NCBI GenBank assembly: GCA_004431415.1
Contig: QPMI01000347.1
Span: 1 to 30,607 of the forward strand
Length of the DNA stretch: 30,607 bases
From: Cyanophora paradoxa
Lineage: Eukaryota; Glaucocystophyceae; Cyanophorales; Cyanophoraceae
Direction of reading: 5' to 3'
A program made the translations under genes and the position numbers. A model generated the notes under the pieces. It did not search any database and was not told where the DNA came from. It was given only the letters and a program-made list of their open reading frames with translations. Shown here in pieces: positions 12,701-21,438 of this stretch; position 1 is the first letter of the stretch, and every line of letters starts with the position of its first letter.

Positions 12701-15700
12701 TCCTCTGGGTGACCCTGGAGCCGGCCAAGCAGCAGCCCGGCGAGGCGGTCGTCACCTCGACCTCCCGCGGCGTCATCCTCGCCGTCAACCGCGCCTTCTG
12801 CGACATGTTCGGGTGCGCCGGGCCCGCCCCCGATCGCGAGCTGGCCTCCTTTCTCACTGGCCCCGCCCTTGTCTGACGTCGCTGCGGCGGGGCAGATACG
12901 CGCCGTCGGAGATACGCGCCCAGCTGATCGAGAACCTCATGCCGCTCCCCTTCAGCAAGATCCACTCCAAATTCGTCGACGTGCGCGGCGCGCGAGCTGG
13001 ACGCACACCGGAGTATTCCGCCGGGCTGAGCGCGGGCCGCTCGAGCTCAGGCGTACCTGAGGACGGGGATCGCGCGGATCATGGGCTCCAAGCGCCGCGT
13101 CGACGCCCTCCACAAGTCCGGCGCGCCCGGCCCGAGCCCGGAGCCCACGCGAAGGATTCCGGCCCCGCGCTGACGGGCCGGGCGGCGGGGCGCAGGCACC
13201 AGCTTCCCCGTGCAGCTGACGGTCGGAGTGAGCGAAGTCAACGGCGAGAAGCTCTTCTCGGCCCGCATGATCAGGCGAGCGCCGGGGGCAGCGCCGCGCC
13301 GCCTTTCCTCTCTTTTGCTGAGGCGGAGGCGGGGGCAGGGCGGAGGGGGCGGAGGACGAGGAGGACGTGTACATCACGATCGACCAGCGGGGGATCATCC
13401 AGAGCGTCAAGGGGCCCCTCGTCGAGGTCTTCGGCTTCCGCCCCGCCGAGCTCATCGGCCGCACCATGAACTCCATCCTGCCCCGTGCGCCGCCCCGCCG
13501 GCCCCCGGCCCCGGAGCTGAGCTTGGCGCGCCCGTGATCGGCGCCCGTGAGCAGGGCAAGTGGCGGCGGTGCACGACCAGTACCTGAAGCGCATCAACGA
13601 CAACCCGTTCCAGGCGCGCTCGCGGCGGGGCCCCCGACCCGTCTCGGCTCGCTGCGCACTGACGGGCGGTGCCTCGCGCAGCCGCGCGTGATCGGGACGG
13701 GCGGGCGCACGCTCGAGGCCGTGCGCCGCGACGGCTCGACGTTCCCCGTGCAGATCGACATCGTCGCGGACGAGTCGCTCAAGGCGACGGAGGGCATCAT
13801 TCTGTACACGGGCCGCATCACGCGCCTCCTCGACCTCGACGGGACGCTCACCGTCGACACCGAGGGTGCCGCCCCCGCCCCCGCGCCCGTGCCCACCCAG
13901 GACAAGACTCAGCGCCCGCCCGCCCGCTCGCCGCCCGCCCGCAGGCAAGATCGTCTCCTGCAACTACAACCTCTGCCGCATCTTCGGCTACCCGGCGCCC
14001 GAGAGCATACGGGTGCTTCCCTCGCCTCTTTCCCTTTCGCGCGAGCAGCCGCGCTCGGCCGGCGACTGCGCGCGCCGCGCCTCGAGCTCACGCGGCGGCG
14101 CAGGGGCACGACATCACGACGCTCATCCCCAACTTCGACGAGGAGCAGGCGCACGCGCAGGACGCCGACGGCCAGGTCACGACCATCCAGCAGCGTCCCA
14201 TCGTCGGCAAGGTCCGCCCCGCCTGCGCATGCGCTCCCGCGGCGGCCCCGCCCGACGCCGGGGGCGGCGCAGCACGCGAGCGGGCACGCGCTGCCCCTCT
14301 TCCTGGACCTCTCCGTGACGAACGTGCGCCCCGCCGTCCCCCTTTGCGCCCCCCGCCCCCTTTCCTGCCGCCGGGACACCCGCCCGTCTCTCACGAAAGC
14401 GCGACGAGCGTGGTCGGACGCGCCTTCCTCGGCAGCGGCAGCCTCACGCGGTTTCGCAGGTCGCGGGGTCGCCCTACTTCCAGGCCCGCGTCAGCTACCG
14501 GCACGAGCGCCGCCGCTCCCGCGCCCTCTCCCTCCCCCCGGAGACCCCCGCCGCCGCCGCCGCCGCCGCCGCCGCGGGGCGGGGGCCGAAGGGCGAGAGC
14601 CCGCCGCCCGCCGAGCTGCCGGGCGTTCCCGATCACGTTGGCGAAGAGCCGGCCGCGAGGCGGGCCGAGGGGGCCGTGGGAAGCAGCCTCACCCTCTCCC
14701 TGCTCGCCCCGCACGAGGAGGGCGAGGGGCCAGAGCGCCCCGAGGCAGAGCGCCGCTCGGGGGGCGCATGCCCCGTCATCCGCCGCGCCTCGGCCTCGGG
14801 GAGGGGCGCCGGGACGGGGGCCCCGCAGCTCGAGGAGGGCGCCTCGCCCGAGGCGCGGCAGTCCCCCCGGTCCGCTCTTCGCTGCGATTGCGAGGGCGCC
14901 CCCGCAGGCCGCTCACGGCGGGGCGCGCAGGCTGCAACCGCTCTCGCCGGGGCCCACGCGCAGGCGCCGCCGCCCCTCTACCACGGCGGCCGCGAGTGGC
15001 CGCAGCAGCCTGCGGCGCGGGCGGAGGCGGCGGGGCGGCTGGAACGGCTGGAGGCGCTCGCTGTGGGCGGCCGGCCTCGCCGTTCGAGCGCGCCGCCGCC
15101 GGAGCCGTCCCGGGCAACTTCGCGGCGCCGCCGGGCCCGGCCTCGAAGCCGGCGGCGGCCCTCGAGCACGAGGGGGCCTCGCCGCCGCGCGCCCGGAGCG
15201 TCGAGCCCGGCGTGCAGCCGCAGCCGCAGCCGGCGCAGGGGCAGGGGCCCGTCTCCACGCGGCCGCCGGCGGGGGCCCCCCGAGGGGCCTGGAACGCGAG
15301 CGCGAAAGAGCGGGCCCAGCACCACCACCACCACGGCGGCGGTGGCGGCGGCGGCGGCGGTGGCGGCGCGCGCACACACACGCACACGCACACGCACAGC
15401 GTCGGCTCCTCGAAGACCAAGGAGACGCGGCAGCGGAAGCGGCGGCGGCGCGTCCTCGCGCACCTCGCCGCCAACCCCAACCCCCTCGTTCGCAAGCTCT
15501 GGCGCGACCTCCTCGTCTGCGTCGCCGGTGCGCGAGCCCCGCCGTCCTCGCTCCCGTTCGCTCGCGGGCCGCTGAGGGGCCCCGGGGCAGTGCTGGGTGC
15601 GTTGGCGGTGGGCACTTTCATCGCCGTCGTGCAGCTCGTCGAGAAGTACGACGACCACACCAAGCGCCTCACGCGCGCCCGCCCCGCCCCCCGAGCCCTG

Positions 15701-18700
15701 CCCGCCCCCCGCCGCGCTTTCGCTGAGCGCGCGCGTGCGCAGGGCGTCCAGCAAGCGGACGGTGCTGAGCCAGCTCATCGCCATCGAGGTCCGTCGCCGC
15801 GCCGCTCGCTCCGCCCGCCCTCCCCGCCCCCCGCTGAGGGAGCCGCAGGCGAGGACGCTGGGCCTGGCGCTGGGGCGGGCGTTAGGGGCCGACGGGGTGA
15901 CGCCCGGGGCCTCGGCGGCGCGCCTGCTGGACCTCTCCAACCAGTTCATCGACATCCACCAGGCCCGCCCCCGCCCCCGGTGGCCCCGCCGCCCTCGAGT
16001 CTGAGGCGGCGGGCACGCGCAGGACCTCTCGCACGGGCTGCACGGCTTCACGCCCCCCGAGGGCGACGCGCTCGTCGAGCTGCTCTTCTCGGGCGCCGCC
16101 GTGCCGCTCCTCGAGCTCCTCAACGGCACCCTCGCCCAGTCCCGCACGAGCCTCTGGTCCGTCGGCGAGCGCTACCACCAGCACGCCCTCGTCCTCGCCG
16201 TCGGTGCGCCCCTTCCCAGCCGCCCGCCCCGCCTCGCCGCCCCCTCACGGTCTGCAGCGGGGCGGGTCGCCTCGGGCCTGGACGCGGCCCTGCCCAACTC
16301 GCAGCTCTCCGCCGCCCTCTCCTCCGCTGCCCAGGCCCCGCCCTCCTTCCTCCCCGACTCGGCCCGCGCGGGGGCGGCGGCCGCCGCCGGCGACTCGGCG
16401 GGGCTCAAGGGGGCGGACCCCTCCAGCGTCGGCGTCGACTGCGCCAGGAACCTCAAGGCACGCGCCCCCGCTCTGGCTCTCTCTTTCCCCCCCGCCCGGG
16501 GCCCCGCGCCCCGGCCCCGGCCGCGCTCACTCCAGCCCCCTCCCGCGCACAGGAGTGCGCGTCGTGGTACTTCGTCATACGCAACGGGCCCTTCGGCGGT
16601 CCGCTACCCCCTCCCCGCCCCCGCCCCTGGGGCCGAGGCGGGGCGGGCAGTGCTGCAGGGGATGGACCGCGCCACGGGGCTGGTCCGCGGCCCTCCCCCC
16701 CGCCCCCGCCCCGCGCCCCCTCCTCCGCCCCGCCCCCGCCCCGCGCCTTCTCGTTTGTTTCGCCTCCGCCCCGCCCCCGCCCTGCGCCGACCCCCCGGGT
16801 CCCGGCTCCGGCAGTACGTGGCGATGATGGAGCGGTCGGCGGCGCTCCTCGAGGGCCTCTACCTCGCCTTCCTCGCCGCCGGTGGCCCCGCCCCGCTCTA
16901 GATCTCCCACCTGCCTCGTTCTTCTTCCCTCGGCTCTCCTCTGAGCGGTGCCCGCGCGCGCGCGCGCAGGCCTCCTCGGGATCGTCCTCATGGGCCTCCT
17001 CGCGTTCAACCCCTCCTTCAAGCGGGTGCTGGAGCAGCGCGACGAGGTCCTCCTCCTCTTCCTCGAGATCCCCAAGCAGGCCGTCCGCGGCCTCGCCCGC
17101 AAGCGCATCAACGTCACCGTCGACAGGCGCGCCCCCCGCTCCCCCCCGCTCGGGGTCCCCGCCCTGCGCGGCGGCTGAGGGCGGGCGGCAGCTCGGAGAG
17201 CTCGGAGGAGGAGGACGCGGAGGCCTCGGAGGAGGGTGAGGGGGAGGACGGGACGGGGAGCGCGGGGCCCGGCGGCGGCGGCGCCCCTGCCCCGGGCCGC
17301 GAGCGCGAGCGCAACGCCTCCCACGACGCCACCGCCAGCGGTGCGCGCGGGCCGGCCGGAGCGGCGCCGGGGGCGGCGGGGCGCTGAGGGGAGGGTGCGG
17401 CGGGGGCAGAGGCGCAGGAGGAGGGGTCGGAGGGGAGGGCCGCTCGGAGGCGCCCCCTGGCCCTCCACCGCCGGCTCGGCCTCCCTCGGGCCCCACCCCG
17501 CCTCCCTCAAGGCCCGCCGCCCCCGCCCGCCCCGCCCGCCCCCCGGCTGAGCCACCGGCAGGCGGGGCAGGCGCCGAGGACGCCGCTGAACGGCGGCTCG
17601 GGCGGCCTCGCGATCGGGGGCGGCTTCGGGCTCCTCGGGTCGGCGGCAGAGGACCGCCTCGCCCAGCTCGCCGTCGCCAGGTGCCCTGCCCCCGCCCGCC
17701 CCGCCCGCCCCGCTCGTCCAGCGCTGCCGCCGCCGGCTGGCTGGAGCCCGCGGCCGGCTGTGACTCATGATTGTCTGGACCCCTCTCCCCTCTGCGCTGC
17801 TCTGACGGGCGCGGGCGGCAGCGCGCTGGCCTCGGCGATGGGCGAGGGCGGGCATGGGCCGGGCCACGCCGGCGGGGTCGAGCACGGGCACGTCAGCGGC
17901 CCCCGCCGGTGCGCCCCGCCGCCCCGCGGCCATCCGTCGGGCCCCGGACCCGCCCTCCGCTGCGAGCTCCGCGTCGCCCGAGGAGGGCCGCCGCCCCTCG
18001 AGTCGACCCCTCGCGCCGACGCCGCCGGCGCGCAGGTCGCGCTTCGTGATCCGGGGCCCACGTCGGCCGGCCACGGGCCGCGCGCGGGCCGAGCGCCGCG
18101 CCGGGCGCGGGAGCCCCGCCGTGCACCCGCTGCCGACCTCGGGCGGCCTCGCCTCCTCCCTCGCCTCCCTCGCCAGCTCGCCCGTGCAGAGCCCCAAGCC
18201 CCGCCACGCAGCGGAGGGCGCCGCCGCCGGCCCCTTGGCCTGGCTCCGCGCCCACATCGGCCTCGCCCCCGCCGCCGCGTCCACCCGCGCCCCACCGGCC
18301 CCCGCCGCGCCGGCGTCTCCGCCTCCCGCCGCATGTTCGGCCGCGTGCGCCCCACCCCCACCCCCTCCAGCGCGCGCGCCGCCCTGAGATCGCGGGCAGC
18401 GGCTGGTGCGCCTCTACGCCCTCTCCTCGCTCCTCCTCGCCGCCTGCTTCGCCGCCACCTTCGCCGCCGGCTATGTTCGAATCCACGTGCGCCGGCCGCC
18501 GCGCCCCCCGCCCCGCCCCCGCCGGCGCGCTGACGGGGCTGCCTCCTCGAAGGGGCTCGACGACGCCGCGCAGTACGTGATCAGGTGCGCCTCTGCGGGC
18601 GGCCCCCGAGGCGCCCCCGCCCCTCACCCGCCCGCGCCGGCAGGGCCTCGAGCCTGCGCGCCGCCGCCCTCCGCATCGTCGCCGGCGCCCGCGCCACCTG

Positions 18701-19909
18701 CCTCCCCTCCCTCCGCACCCCCGAGGTGCCCCCGGCCCCTGCCCCGCGCCGCCCCAGCGACCGACTCGGCCGGCGCGGCGGCAGGTGGAGGCGGCGGCGG
18801 CGGCGGCAAACGCGACGGGCAGCCTCGACGCCGCCCTCACTTTCGCCGTCGCCCGGTGCGCCCGGCCCGGCCCGGCCCCTTCGGGGCCCCAGGGCGGCGC
18901 TGACGGCGCGGCGGGGCAGGCCGTGGGAGGTGGTGGCGGGGGACGCGGCGGCGCTGCGCGAGGGCCTCGCCGCCCTCCGCGCCACCTTCACCGAGACGCC
19001 CGGCCTCGCCCAGCTCATGTTCCGGTCCGTCGCCCGCGCCGCGCCGCGCCGCACGCGCCGCGCCGACCCTCGCTGCGCGCCGCGCGCAGCGGGGAGGGCG
19101 TCGGGGCGCTGGGGGCGGACGGGGCGGCGTCGGTCGCAGAGGGCCTGCACGCCCTCCTCACCATGTACGCCGACCAGGTGCGAGCAAATGCTTCTTATAT
19201 AATTAGAGCGAGCCCGCTGCTTGCAATCGCCGTTCCCTCCGCGCCAGCCGCACCGCCGATGCCGCCACGTGCACGCAGGCCGCGCAGCTGGCGCTGGCGC
19301 CGCCGTCGGCCCGCGCCGTCGCCAACCCCGCCTACCAGTTCATCTGGACGACCGGCGCGCCCCCTCTCCTGGGCGCGGGTCGCGAGGGCCTCTCCGCCCT
19401 CCTGAGGGGGGCGGGGCAGGGCTGACGAGCGTGCTGAACGGGCTGGCGGCACTGGAGTGGGGGTACGCGAAGCTCAACCGCGACGCCGTCCGCCCCGCCC
19501 CGCCCCGCCCCGCCCCGCCCCGCGCCGCGTCGCGCGACGTCGACGTCGACGCGGGGCGGGCAGACGAGGCGTGTGATCCCCGTGCACGGGGGCCTGATGG
19601 CCGCCACGCTCGCCGCCGCCTTCCTCGTCGTCCTCTTCCAGGCCCGCCCCGCCCGCCCCCGCCCTCCTCGCCCCCGCCTCGCCGCTCCTCCCTGAGCCGC
19701 TCCCGCGCAGTTCCGCCCCATGGTGACGCGCCTGCGGGACGAGACGAAGCGCTCGCACCGCATGCTCCAGGCACGCCCCGCCCCGCCCCGCCCCTCCCTT
19801 AAGCTTCCGGCGGGTGACCGGGCCCCCGCAGCTGATCCCGGACGAGATCCTGGAGCGCGTGGAGGCCATCTGCTCCTACGTCGACCGCCACGAGCCCGAC
19901 GAGTACTGA
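7897..19909 (+). CDS. tmcB: TmcB-like multi-pass membrane protein with TPR and PAS modules
   Basis: A very large gene of about 60 short exons encoding roughly 2,400 residues. The family (TmcB/TmcC, from Dictyostelium 'tiny macrocysts') also occurs in green algae and ciliates; its biochemical role is poorly known, and a membrane sensor is inferred. Early exons: 7897-8029, 8158-8169, 8242-8405, 8466-8574, 8680-8714, 8773-8814, 8886-8947, 9006-9063, 9146-9229, 9289-9354, 9419-9542, 9601-9657, 9732-9826, 9888-9926, 10030-10151. The start ATG 7897 is in ACCATGT; downstream LEDSFYAVLYVM then the first membrane helix matches the family N-terminus. The last exon (about 19831-19909) reads LIPDEILERVEAI... 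to TGA, like the family C-terminus. Frame joins are firm over most of the gene; boundaries near 12.2-12.4, 14.9-15.2, 17.3-17.6 and 17.9-18.6 kb are unsure. One gene, not several, because no stop codon or promoter-like gap interrupts the chain of exons. Confidence 0.88.
8158..8169 (+). other. 12-base microexon of the TmcB-like gene
   Basis: Between introns 8030-8157 and 8170-8241 only 12 bases are retained. They encode AVLY with split codons on both sides and preserve frame between EDSFY and VMRSR. The resulting segment LEDSFYAVLYVM matches the family pattern at this point, which is why the microexon was chosen over skipping it. Confidence 0.7.
8242..9826 (+). other. N-terminal membrane bundle of the TmcB-like protein
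   Basis: About eight hydrophobic segments are spread over exons 3-13: GLLFALFLVVVDFAQLMAF (8291 on), YTTYLVFFAIVMAAILIAVA, SIFFGSLYLSSFGILFLSL, a long one from CWGVPNAIVAIFALLGCF, LLVISATVFSS, VLLALVVLACALFLAGSI, VVAWCAVCAVALAVS and ITLAFAVGAP. This is the family layout of a polytopic N-terminus before the TPR block. The exact number of helices and the topology are inference. Confidence 0.8.
9683..9707. repeat. Poly-C run in an intron
   Basis: An uninterrupted run of 25 C lies in the intron between exons 9601-9657 and 9732-9826 of the TmcB-like gene. It is the longest homopolymer in the window; length polymorphism or sequencing error is likely here, without effect on the coding frame. Confidence 0.9.
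10030..11239 (+). other. TmcB/TmcC TPR-like block
   Basis: Exons 10030-10151, 10251-10366, 10432-10540, 10605-10670, 10742-10904, 10990-11021 and 11101-11239 encode the helical repeat region that gives the family its name. Diagnostic strings are APHEVEIATRF, YDEALDKADAIFQEGLRRFP, ANFKRTYID, FVEFKTKLRLAREGHYKAL, ATRAFWAALL and HPRNIRILRGYGAFLESVKN. Similar repeats probably bind partner proteins; the partner here is unknown. Introns after 10540 and 10904 start with GC. Confidence 0.85.
11325..14900 (+). other. Array of about five PAS modules in the TmcB-like protein
   Basis: PAS 1: 11325-11944 (DAIIVIDSN, IIQSVNANACKIFGYEKGEL, HRSGAIFPMRL). PAS 2, more divergent: about 12019-12700 (ITGANSKMAALFDTSVEEL, then PDGSAFECVCAI). 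PAS 3: 12700-13274 (GVILAVNRAFCDMFGYAPSE, HKSGTSFPVQL). PAS 4: 13339-13860 (GIIQSVKGPLVEVFGF, RRDGSTFPVQIDI). PAS 5: 13870-14520 (KIVSCNYNLCRIFGYPAPES, HDITTLIPNF). Each shows the PAS core N..C..FGY and the C-terminal strand G(S/T).FP. PAS domains bind small ligands or cofactors or mediate signalling contacts; no cofactor-binding residue can be assigned from sequence. Low-complexity coding follows PAS 5. Confidence 0.85.
15300..15420 (+). repeat. Coding simple repeats: His run, Gly run and (CA)n-derived Thr-His tract
   Basis: Inside the TmcB-like gene, an in-frame block (CAC)n, (GGC)n and then a CA/CG dinucleotide microsatellite at about 15373-15398 encodes five histidines, about eleven glycines and alternating Thr-His. 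It lies between PAS 5 and the basic segment before the second membrane region, where a long disordered linker is expected. Such a tract is prone to length change by slippage. Confidence 0.8.
15480..19909 (+). other. C-terminal membrane region of the TmcB-like protein
   Basis: Further hydrophobic segments are spread over well-joined exons: VCVAGVLGALAVGTFIAVVQ (15520-15630), YLAFLAAGLLGIVLMGLLAF (16860-17010), LYALSSLLLAACFAATFAA (18411-18470) and GGLMAATLAAAFLVVLF (19589-19639). Between them lie an acidic Ser/Glu linker (17192-17340) and a Ser/Pro-rich linker (17822-18350). Firm exons include 15591-15672, 15743-15788, 15849-15962, 16023-16203, 16258-16457, 16553-16598, 16651-16682, 16815-16881, 16970-17126, 17192-17340 and 17822-17908. 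Several introns use GC donors (after 15962, 16457, 17126, near 19640, near 19770). Confidence 0.75.
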
Positions 19910-20202
19910 TCGCCCATCTAGATCTCAAGCGGCTATCGCGACGGGCAGCCAAGCTTCTTTTGGCAAGTCGGTGGCTTCTAGATCTAGTATCTAGTGTATA
20001 TTCTCGAAAATATTCACAAGAATGTACGTACGGTTATAATTACGTCCGCAGTATTTTCATGAGATACAACTTTCATATATAATAGGATACAGGCGACAAA
20101 CTGATTAATGTTGCTCTTTCAATGTATATGTGTTGAGCGAAGCTTCTTCTAAGCCGCAGCTCAGCGGCTGGCCCCGGCATCATCGGCCGCGGATCTTGAT
20201 CC

Positions 20203-20222
20203 CGAGCTGCATGCATGCGCAG
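20203..20222. repeat. 20-base direct repeat, copy 1
   Basis: CGAGCTGCATGCATGCGCAG occurs here and again at 20718-20737, identical over 20 bases and 515 bases apart. The unit contains the palindrome GCATGCATGC. The two copies flank the stem-loop and the purine/pyrimidine hairpin. Confidence 0.85.
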
Positions 20223-20251
20223 TTTTTTTTTTTTTGCAAAAGTGGACGTCG

Positions 20252-20281
20252 CATTGATACACCACGGCACATGTATCAATG
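20252..20281. repeat. Perfect 9-bp stem-loop
   Basis: CATTGATAC (20252-20260) and GTATCAATG (20273-20281) are perfect reverse complements around a 12-base loop. A T13 run lies just upstream. Function is unknown; it may be a 3' processing structure or part of a small mobile element. Confidence 0.7.
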
Positions 20282-20494
20282 TTCTACGTGACGTACGCGT
20301 GCCCTTCCGACCGGTCATCTGTCTAGCCGAAGGTGCTAGCTAGATACCGGCCATGGGTCGCTCAATATGGGAGGTTCGCCTGAGTGGGGGAGCCATGGTT
20401 TTCGGTGATATCGATAGCCGTAACCAGACCCGCGCGCCCACCCCTTGATCAACTCCTCCATCCCTCATGAGCCCTGGAAGTGGAATGTCTCGCA

Positions 20495-20700
20495 GTCCTC
20501 CGCCCTCCCTTGCCGCCGCTCCGCCACTCCGCCTCCTCCTCACTCCGCCACCTCCGGATCCCTCCTCCTCACCTGCGCCCCAGGACCCCGATTAATCGGT
20601 GTCCCGTTCTGTCAAGGTGAAGGAGGTGGTAGGAGGAGGATATGAGGAAGGAGAGGGAGTGGGCCGAGGCAGCGGCGTGGGGTGGGCAGCGGATGCGGGG
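20495..20700. repeat. Imperfect inverted repeat of pyrimidine and purine tracts
   Basis: A C/T-rich stretch (about 20495-20575, CCTCCTCCTCACCT type) is followed by a G/A-rich one (about 20612-20700, AGGTGAAGGAGGTGG type), with the perfect 12-base palindrome CCGATTAATCGG at 20588-20599 at the centre. The arms can pair imperfectly, and homopurine/homopyrimidine tracts can also form triplexes. Confidence 0.6.
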
Positions 20701-20717
20701 CAGAGCAGGGAGGGGGG

Positions 20718-20737
20718 CGAGCTGCATGCATGCGCAG
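20718..20737. repeat. 20-base direct repeat, copy 2
   Basis: Second identical copy of the repeat at 20203-20222. It is followed at once by CTGCAGCTG, so the local sequence is nearly all palindromic. Confidence 0.85.
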
Positions 20738-21438
20738 CTGCAGCTGTGGAAGCTTAATTGGATTTAGATTGCCAAGTTGGTTGCAGATCGATATCAGTAT
20801 TTATAGATCTAGAGCCGCATACGCAGTGCGCAGCCATTGATTCAAATTCTGTGACTCAGTGAGGCGCCCACGAGTGGCGCGAGCGCGTGCAGTGCGGCAT
20901 TCCTCATCATGATCAGGGCAGGGCCTCGTGACCTCGAAAATCATGAAATCTAGGTTACATTGGCGAATTCACGATCAAATAATCTGTACATGTACACAAG
21001 AATCCGGCGAGGTCTAGAACATGATCACGCATTTACATCGAAAAACGGCACGAGGGCCGAGATCTTAAAAGAATCTTATGCTTTACACAGTTGAAAACCA
21101 GTAAACAGCGCCATTCACACTAACGTCTTCAGATTCAACGCTAGCGCGAAAAGCTGTGATGATGCTGCATATGGTATGTCGATGATGTAGGAAAGAAAAG
21201 CTGACTAATGTACAGGGGGATGAAAACATCTGTGTGGAAGGGTCGTCTAAGTGAAAATGACAGCATACCGGCGAACTGATTACAGGCCTACACAGCTGCG
21301 AGCTGCCTGTACACCTGATAATGGTACAAGGGCACTGTTCTGTCTGAACGCGGAGGGGCGGGCCCATCCTCTCGTTCGGTACAAGTACAGGGGCGCGCGC
21401 GCGGGCGCCCCGGGGGCCGTTGGCGCCGGGCGGATCAA

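Larger units (their letters stand above)
19910..21438. other. Convergent intergenic region rich in palindromes
   Basis: It separates the 3' ends of the TmcB-like (+) and RWP-RK (-) genes and is much more AT-rich than either. No exon is supported. It contains TCTAGATC-type palindromes (19918, 19978, 20805), a T13 run (20223-20235), a stem-loop (20252-20281), a 20-base exact direct repeat (20203 and 20718) and a purine/pyrimidine inverted repeat centred at 20594. An imperfect direct repeat (TTGGCAAGTCGGTGGC near 19961, TTGCCAAGTTGGTTGC near 20770) suggests an old duplication or element remnant. Confidence 0.5.

Noticed and set aside
13547-17239. A 1230-residue uninterrupted frame
   Set aside because: Most of it reads through introns in the wrong phase as Arg/Pro-rich sequence; conserved PAS and membrane segments are found only by switching frames at splice sites. 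Only parts coincide with real exons.
18474-18486. GTTCGAATCC, like a tRNA T-loop
   Set aside because: It follows a hydrophobic coding exon of the TmcB-like gene, and no acceptor or anticodon arms are present around it.
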